Positions 7,458 through 14,568 of a DNA stretch of 32,567 bases are shown here, in pieces. Made by a program: the position numbers and the translations under genes. Origin of the DNA: an uncultured Lachnospiraceae bacterium. Lineage in GTDB: Bacteria; Bacillota; Clostridia; Lachnospirales; Lachnospiraceae. The notes under the pieces were generated by a model. The model ran no database searches. It saw only the letters and a list, made by a program, of their open reading frames with translations, and was not told where the DNA came from. Numbering within the stretch: position 1 is the first letter of the stretch; each line of letters opens with the position of its first letter. The stretch lies in contig CAJTRL010000043.1 of assembly GCA_910578715.1 (NCBI GenBank), forward strand, positions 1 to 32,567, given 5' to 3'.

Positions 7458-7853
7458 ATGGCTAAAAAAGTTGCAAAGAAAGTAACAAAAAAGCGTGTAA
7501 AGAAAAACGTTGAACATGGACAGGCACATATCCAGTCTTCTTTTAACAATACAATCGTTACTTTGACAGATAACGAAGGTAATGCGTTAAGCTGGGCAAG
7601 TGCCGGCGGTCTTGGTTTTAGAGGTTCAAGGAAATCTACTCCATATGCAGCACAGATGGCGGCGGAAACAGCTACCAAAGCTGCGTTGATTCATGGTTTA
7701 AAAACAGTTGACGTTATGGTTAAAGGACCGGGTTCGGGACGTGAAGCGGCAATCCGTGCATTACAGGCATGTGGCCTGGAAGTAACGAGCATCCGCGACG
7801 TAACTCCTGTTCCGCACAATGGATGCCGGCCGCCGAAGCGCCGCCGCGTCTAA
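7458..7853 (+). CDS. rpsK: 30S ribosomal protein S11
   Basis: S11 forms part of the 30S platform near the mRNA exit. The 131-residue protein has a lysine-rich N-terminus, then HIQSSFNNTIVTLTD, GGLGFRGSRKSTPYAAQ, GPGSGREAAIRAL, and the C-terminal DVTPVPHNGCRPPKRRRV that marks the family. It lies 27 nt after rpsM. Its stop is followed directly by a hairpin pair. Confidence 0.97.
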   Translation: MAKKVAKKVTKKRVKKNVEHGQAHIQSSFNNTIVTLTDNEGNALSWASAGGLGFRGSRKSTPYAAQMAAETATKAALIHGLKTVDVMVKGPGSGREAAIRALQACGLEVTSIRDVTPVPHNGCRPPKRRRV

Positions 7854-7911
7854 CAAAATTTTGCCCAATGGGGCAAAAATTTGTGAAAGATTTGCGTTGC
7901 AAATCTTCCGG
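7854..7911 (+). repeat. Two-hairpin element after rpsK (reduced form of the repeat family)
   Basis: The first hairpin pairs CAAAATTTTGCCC (7854-7866) with GGGCAAAAATTTG (7871-7883), one mismatch. The second pairs AAGATTTGC (7887-7895) with GCAAATCTT (7899-7907) around GTT and is followed by CCGG. This second hairpin matches the trailing hairpins at 4484-4506 and 710-733 in position, flanks and following CC or CCGG, but with changed and still complementary bases. The CTAAG inner stem is absent. Confidence 0.6.
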
Positions 7912-7989
7912 TGTATTGAAGTATATTATGATATGTTAAGAAACTCGTTGGAAGAAAGTACCGGCTGTATGCAGACGGTATTGTAAACA

Positions 7990-8038
7990 ACAGGTTTTAC
8001 CTGTATGGTAAAATTTTGAAGGAGAGGCAGCCCCTCTC
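7990..8038 (+). promoter_or_regulatory. Candidate structured leader before rpsD
   Basis: Between the rpsK element and rpsD are two small hairpins: ACAGGT-ttt-ACCTGT (7990-8004) and GAGAGG-5 nt-CCTCTC (8022-8038). The second ends just before the GGAAAGGAG ribosome site of rpsD. S4 is a known translational autoregulator of this operon in several bacteria, so an S4-binding leader is plausible, but this does not match a leader I can recognise. Confidence 0.3.
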
Positions 8039-8053
8039 GGAAAGGAGCCAGAC

Positions 8054-8647
8054 ATGGCAGTAAACAGAGTTCCTGTATTAAAAAGATGCAGAGCCCTCGA
8101 TTTAGACCCTACATTTTTGGGTTATGACAAAAAATCTAACAGAACATCCGCAAGAACAGGCAAAAAGGTCAGTGAGTACGGCCTTCAGTTAAGAGAAAAA
8201 CAGAAAGCAAAATTTATCTATGGCGTACTGGAGAAGCCCTTCAGAAATTATTATAAGAAAGCCGACAGAATGAAAGGCATGACAGGTGAAAACCTTATGG
8301 TTATGCTGGAAAGCAGACTGGACAGCGTTGTTTTCAGACTGGGCTTTGCGAGAACGAGAAGAGAGGCGAGACAGGTCGTTGGTCATAAACATTTTCTCGT
8401 GAACGGTAAGGCTGTTCAAATACCGTCTTATCAGGTAAAAGCCGGTGATGTCATTGAAGTAAAAGAAAAAGCAAAGTCTTTGCAGAGATATAAAGATATC
8501 CTCGAGGTAACAGGCGGAAGACTGGTTCCGGAGTGGCTCGAAGTTGACCAGGAAGCTATGAAAGGAACTGTAAAATATCTTCCTTCGAGAGAGATGATAG
8601 ATGTTCCCGTTGACGAGATGCTTATCGTCGAATTGTACTCCAAATAA
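8054..8647 (+). CDS. rpsD: 30S ribosomal protein S4
   Basis: S4 is a primary 16S rRNA binder that nucleates 30S assembly. The 197-residue product has the Gram-positive start MAVNRVPVLKRCRALDLDP, a KQKAKFIYGVLEKPFRNYYKKA-type helical region near residue 50 (seen here as EKQKAKFIYGVLEKPFRN), and an S4 domain with MLESRLDSVVFRLGFA then ARQVVGHKHFLVNGKAV. No zinc cysteine cluster is present. It is followed 40 nt later by rpoA. Confidence 0.97.
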   Translation: MAVNRVPVLKRCRALDLDPTFLGYDKKSNRTSARTGKKVSEYGLQLREKQKAKFIYGVLEKPFRNYYKKADRMKGMTGENLMVMLESRLDSVVFRLGFARTRREARQVVGHKHFLVNGKAVQIPSYQVKAGDVIEVKEKAKSLQRYKDILEVTGGRLVPEWLEVDQEAMKGTVKYLPSREMIDVPVDEMLIVELYSK

Positions 8648-8687
8648 TTGAGCAGTAACGTGATTTTTCGTAAAGGAGGGTATTGCG

Positions 8688-9647
8688 GTGTTTGATTTTG
8701 AAAGACCAAATATTGAGGTTGTAGAAATCTCTGAAGACAAAAGGTACGGTAAATTTGTAGTGGAACCACTGGAAAGAGGTTACGGAATTACCCTTGGAAA
8801 CTCTTTGAGAAGAATTATGCTTTCTTCTCTTCCGGGTGCGGCTGTAAGTCAGGTCAAAATCGAAGGCGTTTTGCATGAGTTCAGTTCTATTCCGGGTGTG
8901 AAGGAAGATGTTACGGAAATCATCATGAATATTAAGAGTCTCGCAATCAGAAACAGCAGCGAGACAAATGAGCCTAAGACGGCATATATTGAGTACGAGG
9001 GCGAAGGTGTTGTAAGAGCAGCGGATATTCAGGTTGACCAGGACATAGAGATTTTAAATCCCGAATTGGTAATTGCTACTTTAAGCGGAAAAGATACCAA
9101 GCTGTACATGGAACTGACGATTACCAAAGGAAGAGGATATGTAAGTTCTGAAAAAAACAAGACAGACGATTTACCGATTGGCGTGATTGCGGTTGATTCT
9201 ATCTATACACCGGTCGAAAGAGTAAATGTAACAATTGAAAATACCCGTGTAGGCCAGATTACGGATTTCGATAAACTCACGCTCGATGTTCATACGAACG
9301 GAACCCTTGTTCCTGATGAAGCGGTCAGTCTGGCGGCAAAAGTACTCAGCGAACACCTGAACCTTTTCATTGACTTATCGGAAAATGCCAAGACTGCGGA
9401 GGTTATGGTAGAGAAAGAAGACGATGAGAAAGAAAAGGTGCTGGAAATGAGCATTGACGAGCTTGAGCTGTCTGTTCGTTCCTATAACTGCTTAAAGAGA
9501 GCAGGCATCAATACGGTTGAAGAATTGACGAACAAAACTTCCGAAGATATGATGAAAGTCCGCAATCTCGGACGGAAATCTTTGGAAGAAGTTTTGGCGA
9601 AATTAAAAGAATTGGGACTTCAGCTGAATCCGAGCGACGAAGCCTGA
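8688..9647 (+). CDS. rpoA: DNA-directed RNA polymerase alpha subunit
   Basis: The alpha subunit dimerises to scaffold RNA polymerase assembly and contacts UP elements and activators. The 319-residue protein has the N-terminal domain (residues about 1-230, with GYGITLGNSLRRIMLSSLPG) and the C-terminal domain (about 250-315, with LELSVRSYNCLKRAGINTV and RNLGRKSLEEVLAKL). It starts at a GTG preceded by AAAGGAGGG with about 7 nt spacing. No nearer ATG fits the conserved start VFDFERPNIE. Confidence 0.97.
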   Translation: MFDFERPNIEVVEISEDKRYGKFVVEPLERGYGITLGNSLRRIMLSSLPGAAVSQVKIEGVLHEFSSIPGVKEDVTEIIMNIKSLAIRNSSETNEPKTAYIEYEGEGVVRAADIQVDQDIEILNPELVIATLSGKDTKLYMELTITKGRGYVSSEKNKTDDLPIGVIAVDSIYTPVERVNVTIENTRVGQITDFDKLTLDVHTNGTLVPDEAVSLAAKVLSEHLNLFIDLSENAKTAEVMVEKEDDEKEKVLEMSIDELELSVRSYNCLKRAGINTVEELTNKTSEDMMKVRNLGRKSLEEVLAKLKELGLQLNPSDEA

Positions 9648-9699
9648 GAAAGATTCATGTGGCGGAAGGCATTTGGCCTTTTGTACCGGGCGTATGGGA

Positions 9700-9775
9700 T
9701 AAGTCCAAAGAGCGCATATACGCCGGCTCATGGATGGAACTATTGACTGCATTCGGTAAGTAAGTCCAAAGAGCG
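9700..9775 (+). repeat. 15-nt direct repeat in the rpoA-rplQ gap
   Basis: TAAGTCCAAAGAGCG occurs exactly twice (9700-9714 and 9761-9775), 61 nt start to start. The first copy lies in the loop of a short inverted repeat GGCGTAT/ATACGCC (9689-9695/9718-9724). Both copies are followed within a few bases by GCCGG. Function is unknown. Confidence 0.6.
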
Positions 9776-9833
9776 TAGCCGGATGTACCATAAAAGAGCT
9801 TATAGAAAGCTCTGCATGAGAAAGGAGCCAGTC

Positions 9834-10370
9834 ATGGCAAAATACAGAAAACTTGGCAGAACATCTGACCAGAGAAAAGCATTACTTAGAAATCAGGTAA
9901 CCAATCTGATTTACCACGGAAAGATTATTACAACGGAAGCAAGAGCGAAGGAAGTCCGTAAGATTGCGGAAAGACTGATTACGCTGGCAGTTAAGGAGAA
10001 GGATAATTTTGAAACTGTCAAAGTAACGGCAAAGGTTCCGAGAAAAGACAAAGACGGCAAGAGAGTCAAAGAAGTTGTAGACGGCAAGAAAGTTACCGTA
10101 TTCGATAACGTTGAAAAAGAAATCAAGAAAGATTTGCCTTCCAGACTTCATGCGAGAAGACAGATGATAAGAGTGCTTTATCCGGTCGTTGAAGTTCCGG
10201 CGACGGCTGCCGGAAGGAAGAGAGGCACCAAAAAAGTTGATTTACCGGCAAAACTTTTTGATGAGTATGGCCCGAAATATGCGAGCCGTAAAGGTGGTTA
10301 CACCAGAATCATTAAAATCGGCCCCCGTAAAGGCGACGCGGCGATGGAAGTTGTACTGGAACTGGTATAA
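9834..10370 (+). CDS. rplQ: 50S ribosomal protein L17 (enlarged form)
   Basis: L17 lies near the peptide exit tunnel. The start at 9834 (MAKYRKLGRTSDQRKALLR) follows AAAGGAG by about 7 nt; an in-frame upstream ATG at 9783 lacks such a site and adds non-conserved residues. The product is 178 residues, clearly longer than the roughly 115-125 of most bacterial L17. The extra material is a basic, charged insertion from about residue 62 to 105 (KVPRKDKDGKRVKEVVDGKK region) and an extended segment before the C-terminal GGYTRIIKIGPRKGDAAMEV. I recall long L17 forms in Lachnospiraceae. Confidence 0.95.
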   Translation: MAKYRKLGRTSDQRKALLRNQVTNLIYHGKIITTEARAKEVRKIAERLITLAVKEKDNFETVKVTAKVPRKDKDGKRVKEVVDGKKVTVFDNVEKEIKKDLPSRLHARRQMIRVLYPVVEVPATAAGRKRGTKKVDLPAKLFDEYGPKYASRKGGYTRIIKIGPRKGDAAMEVVLELV

Positions 10371-10406
10371 TGTATGGAATAATGTAAGAAAAGTAAAATG
10401 GAAAGA

Positions 10407-10437
10407 CCGAGTATGTGTTTGCACATACTCGGTTTTT
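10407..10437 (+). terminator. Intrinsic terminator of the ribosomal cluster
   Basis: A perfect 11-bp stem CCGAGTATGTG/CACATACTCGG (10407-10417/10422-10432) with loop TTTG is followed by five T residues. It lies 37 nt after rplQ and plausibly ends the long spc/alpha transcript. Confidence 0.92.
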
Positions 10438-10467
10438 CTATTTTATAGGGCGGACGCCCGACATGAA

Positions 10468-10525
10468 ATAAGTCACCAGCCAATTCGTAATATAATTAGT
10501 CAAGATGTATATTCTGGTGACTTAT
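10468..10525. repeat. 12-bp perfect inverted repeat with A/T-rich loop
   Basis: ATAAGTCACCAG (10468-10479) pairs with CTGGTGACTTAT (10514-10525) around a 34-nt A/T-rich loop. It lies between the rplQ terminator and the blaI-type promoter. It could be a remnant of a small mobile element or a binding site; no function is evident. Confidence 0.55.
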
Positions 10526-10566
10526 GAATGGCATGATTGAACTGTTACGTTTTATGTTAAATAAGA

Positions 10567-10617
10567 TTGACATTTTCTGTTTACAGGTGTAGACTAAAAA
10601 TGTCTACAATAGTAGAC
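10567..10617 (+). promoter_or_regulatory. Promoter with overlapping BlaI/MecI-type operator
   Basis: TTGACA (10567-10572) and TAGACT (10590-10595) are 17 nt apart. The -10 box lies inside an inverted repeat TGTAGAC-TAAAAAT-GTCTACA (10588-10608), and a third half-site AGTAGAC follows at 10611-10617. BlaI/MecI-family repressors bind inverted TACA/TGTA-type repeats, so this is very probably the autoregulatory site of the next gene: bound repressor would cover the -10 box and transcription start. Confidence 0.82.
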
Positions 10618-10646
10618 TGCGATTATAAAGCAAAGGAGCGAAAGCC

Positions 10647-11042
10647 ATGGAGCGAAAAGCGACGGTTTCCGATGCGGAACTGGAGATATTGGAGGCATTA
10701 TGGTCTGCGGGGAAAGCTCTGAATGCCAATGAAATACGCGGCATTCTGAATCAGAGCAGAAATTGGGAGCGGACAACGGTTCTGACCTTTATTAACAGAC
10801 TGCTGAAAAAAGGCGTTATCGGTCAGGAGAAGCGGGAAGTATACTATTATACGCCCTGTATCGAGCGGGAAGAGTATGTCAAAGAGGAAACAAAGAATTT
10901 TCTGAAAAAGTTTTTTGGGGGAAGTTCAAAGAATCTTGCGGCGGCGCTTGTGAATAGCGAAGCCCTCTCGAAAGAGGATATAGAAGAACTGCGCGATTAT
11001 TTTAATCAAAATATGGAAGAGGGGAGAGGAAAGACAAAATGA
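10647..11042 (+). CDS. BlaI/MecI/CopY-family transcriptional repressor
   Basis: The 131-residue protein has the family's winged-helix domain: VSDAELEILEALW (about 7-19), NANEIRGILN, WERTTVLTFINRLLKKGVI (about 40-58), then the wing REVYYYTPCIEREEY. The C-terminal part (FLKKFFGGSSKNLAAALV…) is the dimerisation region. BlaI-type repressors hold an operon off until cleaved by a partner M56 protease. The gene overlaps the M56 gene by 4 nt (ATGA) and sits behind a matching operator, so the two form a repressor-sensor pair. The inducing signal is not known. Confidence 0.93.
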   Translation: MERKATVSDAELEILEALWSAGKALNANEIRGILNQSRNWERTTVLTFINRLLKKGVIGQEKREVYYYTPCIEREEYVKEETKNFLKKFFGGSSKNLAAALVNSEALSKEDIEELRDYFNQNMEEGRGKTK

Positions 11043-13270
11043 TAACGGATTATATGAGCGAAGCGTTTTTGCGGATTCTGTCGCTGTCATTGTCAGGAGC
11101 TCTGGTCGGAGCAGTCATTTTGCTGATTCATCCGCTGACGGAGAAGTTTTTTTCCAGGAAGTGGAATTATTATATTTGGTTTATTATTATTATAAGGCTG
11201 ATATTGCCGGTGCAGTTTACGGATTCTCTGCCGGGAGGCATCAGATTTGATGTCAGGAATTTCAGCCAGGAGGAAGCGGCGGCCGGAGCAGAAATGGAAG
11301 GCGCGGAGGAAGCCATGGACGGAACCGGACCGGGGAATCCGGTGGGTGTCATTGCCGGAACGGAGCCGGAAGGCATAGCAGAGGCCGCCGCCAGCGTGAA
11401 GCTGGAAAGCCTTGAGGAAGCCGTGACCGGAGCAGAATCGGAGAACACAGCGGAAAGCATAGCCGGAACCAGACCGGAGAGTCCGGCGGAAACCGTCGCC
11501 AGAACGGAACCGGAAGTGCTTACAGAGTCGGAAACCGAGCGTGTTCTGGGCACTGGATTCAGATTTTGGATTTCGTGCGCGGCGGTACTCTGGTTGGTCG
11601 GTGCAATGACCGCGGTGTTCTTTAAATTACGGAATTACCGTCGTTTTATTCTTTATATCAGAAAGGGCGCATATCCGGTTACAGACAGGCAGATAACGAT
11701 TCTTACGCAGAGTATGACGGCGAGGCTTCATGTGCGGAAAATGCCTCCTGTATACAGGAGCGCTTCCGTTTCGGGCCCTGTCACGGTCGGGTTGTGGAAG
11801 CCGGTTATTTTTTTACCGGAAACGGATTCTCTTACGCAATACCAATATCAGCTGATACTGCATCATGAGCTTGTACATGTGGCGCGCCGGGATTTGTGGT
11901 TTAAATGGCTGTACCAGCTGTTGCTCTGTATTCACTGGTTCAATCCGGTATTTTACTGGACAGACCGGAGAATGAATCTGGATTGTGAGCTTTCCTGTGA
12001 TGAAGCTGTGCTTGCCTTGCTGACGCAGGAGGGCAGAAAGCTCTATGGAAATGTGCTTCTGGATATTGCGGAGCGAAATGCCGTTTCCATGAAAAGCGCC
12101 CTGGCGACAACTTTTGTGACAGGAAATTCTGAACTGAAAAGGAGGCTGCAAAACGTGCTTGCTTTTAAAAAAACGACTATCATAAAGGGAGCGCTTTCCG
12201 CAGGTGTGATGGCGGGAATGCTGTTTCTGACTGCATGCGGCAGTGTATATTTGTCCGACGGCGACGAGGCTTGGGAGGAAGATGCTTTTGGATGGAATGA
12301 TAACGGATGGGAGAACTTCTTTGACGCTGGCAAATACGATAAAGAAGGAGACGCCTATCTTGCCTATGATAACGCAGAGCTGCTGGCGGGAGAAGATGTG
12401 AGCGACAAATGGCAGGCGTTTAATTACTCGGGCGGCGGTAATGGTGTGTCCATTTCACGCTTTCTTCTGGACGGCACAGAAACGATTCGGATTATTTATG
12501 CGGAGGAGGAGAGGGATATTGAGATAACCTCCGAGTTCGATTTGAAAGAAGGCCGGTTCAAGCTCGTGCACATTGCGCCGGACGGTTCCGTGTCGGTTTT
12601 AAACGATAGCGGGGAAAAGAACAGCACAACGGTTACGATGCAGAAGGGCCGGAACGTGATTAAAATCGCAGGCCAGGCCGCTTCTTTGAATAAGGTGGAA
12701 ATCAGATTTTCGGGATTAAAGGACAGAGATTTTGCGCATATTTACTATTCGGAGGAAGAAGAATACGCGGGACAGATACTGTCGGCAGTCCAGAACGGAA
12801 CCGTGGAAAAAGATAAATTTCTGGAATGTATCTATTATATGGAAGAGGATGTTGTCAGCGAAACGTTTCAAGGGCTTTTAAAGCGGGGAACGGAGTTTGA
12901 AGAGGATGAGCTTACCGATATTTTTATCTATTCGGATGCAGAAAGCTCCGGGGCTTATCTGACGGAAGCCATCGAAAGCGGGAACGTGGAGCCGCTTTCC
13001 GTCGAAACGCTTTCAGCGCTGTGTCCTTATCTGGATGGAAAAACGACGGCTGCGCTTATTAGTATGCTGCCGGAAGAACATTTTTACGAAGGTCTGACGG
13101 AATGCATGCCCTATCTGGGAGAAAAAGAGCTGGAGGATTGTCTGCTCGCCTATCTGGACGCGGGCGGCAGACTTTCCTACACGCAGTTTCATGATATCGA
13201 AATATTTCTGAGCCAGAGCACCATTGAAAAACTGGACGAAAGGCTGAATGATAAACAGACCGGAGATTAA
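11039..13270 (+). CDS. BlaR1-like M56 membrane metallopeptidase with novel C-terminal region
   Basis: M56 proteins are membrane sensors whose cytosolic zinc protease triggers loss of a BlaI repressor. Of 743 residues, the N-terminus has membrane segments (about 15-33, 45-60, 177-196) and the protease domain carries HELVH (276-280) with LDCELSCDEAVL (about 314-325). Residues 75-168 form an acidic, low-complexity insert built partly on 12-residue repeats. Residues 381-402 form a hydrophobic segment ending LTACGS, a lipobox-like motif. The remaining 340 residues are acidic and do not resemble a penicillin-binding sensor domain, so the ligand is probably not a beta-lactam, though that is inference. 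The stop overlaps the convergent M15 gene. Confidence 0.88.
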   Translation: MITDYMSEAFLRILSLSLSGALVGAVILLIHPLTEKFFSRKWNYYIWFIIIIRLILPVQFTDSLPGGIRFDVRNFSQEEAAAGAEMEGAEEAMDGTGPGNPVGVIAGTEPEGIAEAAASVKLESLEEAVTGAESENTAESIAGTRPESPAETVARTEPEVLTESETERVLGTGFRFWISCAAVLWLVGAMTAVFFKLRNYRRFILYIRKGAYPVTDRQITILTQSMTARLHVRKMPPVYRSASVSGPVTVGLWKPVIFLPETDSLTQYQYQLILHHELVHVARRDLWFKWLYQLLLCIHWFNPVFYWTDRRMNLDCELSCDEAVLALLTQEGRKLYGNVLLDIAERNAVSMKSALATTFVTGNSELKRRLQNVLAFKKTTIIKGALSAGVMAGMLFLTACGSVYLSDGDEAWEEDAFGWNDNGWENFFDAGKYDKEGDAYLAYDNAELLAGEDVSDKWQAFNYSGGGNGVSISRFLLDGTETIRIIYAEEERDIEITSEFDLKEGRFKLVHIAPDGSVSVLNDSGEKNSTTVTMQKGRNVIKIAGQAASLNKVEIRFSGLKDRDFAHIYYSEEEEYAGQILSAVQNGTVEKDKFLECIYYMEEDVVSETFQGLLKRGTEFEEDELTDIFIYSDAESSGAYLTEAIESGNVEPLSVETLSALCPYLDGKTTAALISMLPEEHFYEGLTECMPYLGEKELEDCLLAYLDAGGRLSYTQFHDIEIFLSQSTIEKLDERLNDKQTGD

Positions 13271-14397
13271 TCCGGCACCTTTTGAAAGTGCTGGTAGTCT
13301 TTACAGGAATTCCAGTTACCGCCCCAGGTGAAGCCGTGTTCCGTAAAGAGTTTGTAGCATAAATCGGATTCGTCTATTTTATAAGGAAAATCTTTGGAGC
13401 GGTCAACATATATTTCGCTGCCCGGCGGGGAGATATATGTTTCACCGCTTCCGTCTTTGTTAAAGACCACATACGGATTATAAAACGGATTGATGTCAAT
13501 CGCGCATCCGAGTGCGTGTTTGGACAGACTGGTGGTGCCGTCTACGACGCGGTAATTGAAACAGGAAGTGTTATTGTCGGTTATGGAGGCCGTGTCGTCG
13601 GCCTGATATTCGTCCACCAGCCTGATTTTTTCAATTTGATATTCGTTCAGATACAGTTCGTGGAAAATCTCCATCAAATCGTCCGCAATGCCCCGGTTGC
13701 AGATGAGCTCGCCAGTCTGCACTTCGCCGTTAAAATCATAGTAAAGCACGGAAAGATAGCGCAAATCGTCATAAGTGACGGCGGGGAGTGTACCCTCTTC
13801 CAGAATATTGGTAACAGGTATGACTGAAGACAATGCTTCCGAAGCGGCAACCGGATAGGAAATTCCGGTAATTCTGGATTTGATTTCTTCGCTCAGCGGT
13901 TCGTAATAAAATCCTTCCGCAAAAACCGTTCGTCCGGCGGGAATGTTCTGTGCCATTGTATTATCTCCATTGGATGTTTCTTTGCTATTATCTATATGTG
14001 TGCCTTCTTCTTTGTATGCCGTTTCTGTTTCCGGCGCCTGATTTTTTGAGGAGCCTGTTCCCGCGTCCGGATTCTTTACGGAACCTGTTTCCGGCTCCTG
14101 GCCTTTTACCGGATTTGTTCCAACGTTCGGATTCTTTGAGGAACCTGTTTCCGGTTCCTGGTTCTTTACAGGAGCGGCTTCGGTTTCGGATATGCCGTTT
14201 TCAGCGGTAGCGGCTTCGGTTTCGGGTACGCCGTTTTCAGCGGCGGCGGCCTGGTTTTTATTGACATAATCGACGATGGTTTCCGAGCCGGCAAAATTGC
14301 GGGCAAGAAAGCCGCATACGATAATCAGGAATACCAGAAAAAAGAGCGGCTTCAAAAGCTGGTTGATGATTTGCTTTTTGATTCGAGAATTTTTCAT
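13267..14397 (-). CDS. M15-family cell-wall peptidase (VanY/CwlK-like), membrane-anchored
   Basis: M15 enzymes are zinc peptidases that trim peptidoglycan stem peptides (D,D-carboxypeptidase or L,D-endopeptidase). From ATG 14397 (AAAGGA upstream) the product has 376 residues. A membrane segment at about 15-33 is followed by a repeat-rich Pro/Glu/Thr linker (about 45-140). The catalytic domain carries H294 (SKHALG), D301 (AIDINPF) and H370 (DYQHFQ), the usual zinc ligands, plus GFTWGGNW. An upstream alternative start would add 37 poorly supported residues. Its stop and that of the M56 gene share the palindrome TTAA. Confidence 0.9.
   Translation of the reverse strand: MKNSRIKKQIINQLLKPLFFLVFLIIVCGFLARNFAGSETIVDYVNKNQAAAAENGVPETEAATAENGISETEAAPVKNQEPETGSSKNPNVGTNPVKGQEPETGSVKNPDAGTGSSKNQAPETETAYKEEGTHIDNSKETSNGDNTMAQNIPAGRTVFAEGFYYEPLSEEIKSRITGISYPVAASEALSSVIPVTNILEEGTLPAVTYDDLRYLSVLYYDFNGEVQTGELICNRGIADDLMEIFHELYLNEYQIEKIRLVDEYQADDTASITDNNTSCFNYRVVDGTTSLSKHALGCAIDINPFYNPYVVFNKDGSGETYISPPGSEIYVDRSKDFPYKIDESDLCYKLFTEHGFTWGGNWNSCKDYQHFQKVPD
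14011..14252 (-). repeat. 30-nt and 36-nt tandem repeats encoding the M15 linker
   Basis: Degenerate 30-nt units (10 codons; unit pattern around KNQEPETGS and KNPNVGTNP) run from about 14011 to 14190, with alternate units most alike, giving a 60-nt super-period. Two 36-nt units follow (each containing GCCGTTTTCAGCGG). The repeats stay in frame. They code for the flexible wall-spanning linker and are likely to vary in copy number. Confidence 0.65.
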
Positions 14398-14501
14398 ATA
14401 TAAAATCCTTTCATGCAGATTTATGATATAGTGTATCACAAAGTGAAAGAATAATAAATAGGAGACCGGACTGCTGCGAATATACAGGTATAACCTCCGA
14501 A

Positions 14502-14530
14502 TTGACAAGAAATCCTAAAACTGGTAAAAT
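14502..14530 (+). promoter_or_regulatory. Promoter for the polytopic membrane protein gene
   Basis: TTGACA (14502-14507) and TAAAAT (14525-14530) are separated by 17 nt and lie 38 nt before the ATG at 14569. The divergent M15 gene must have its own promoter in the same gap, but I see no clear one. Confidence 0.72.
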
Positions 14531-14568
14531 GACACAGACTTTTAGATTTTGGAAAGGTACGGCACAAA

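Noticed and set aside
10647..13270. A beta-lactam resistance operon
   Set aside because: The regulator pair is of the BlaI/BlaR1 type but the C-terminal region of the M56 protein is not a penicillin-binding domain and no beta-lactamase gene is present.
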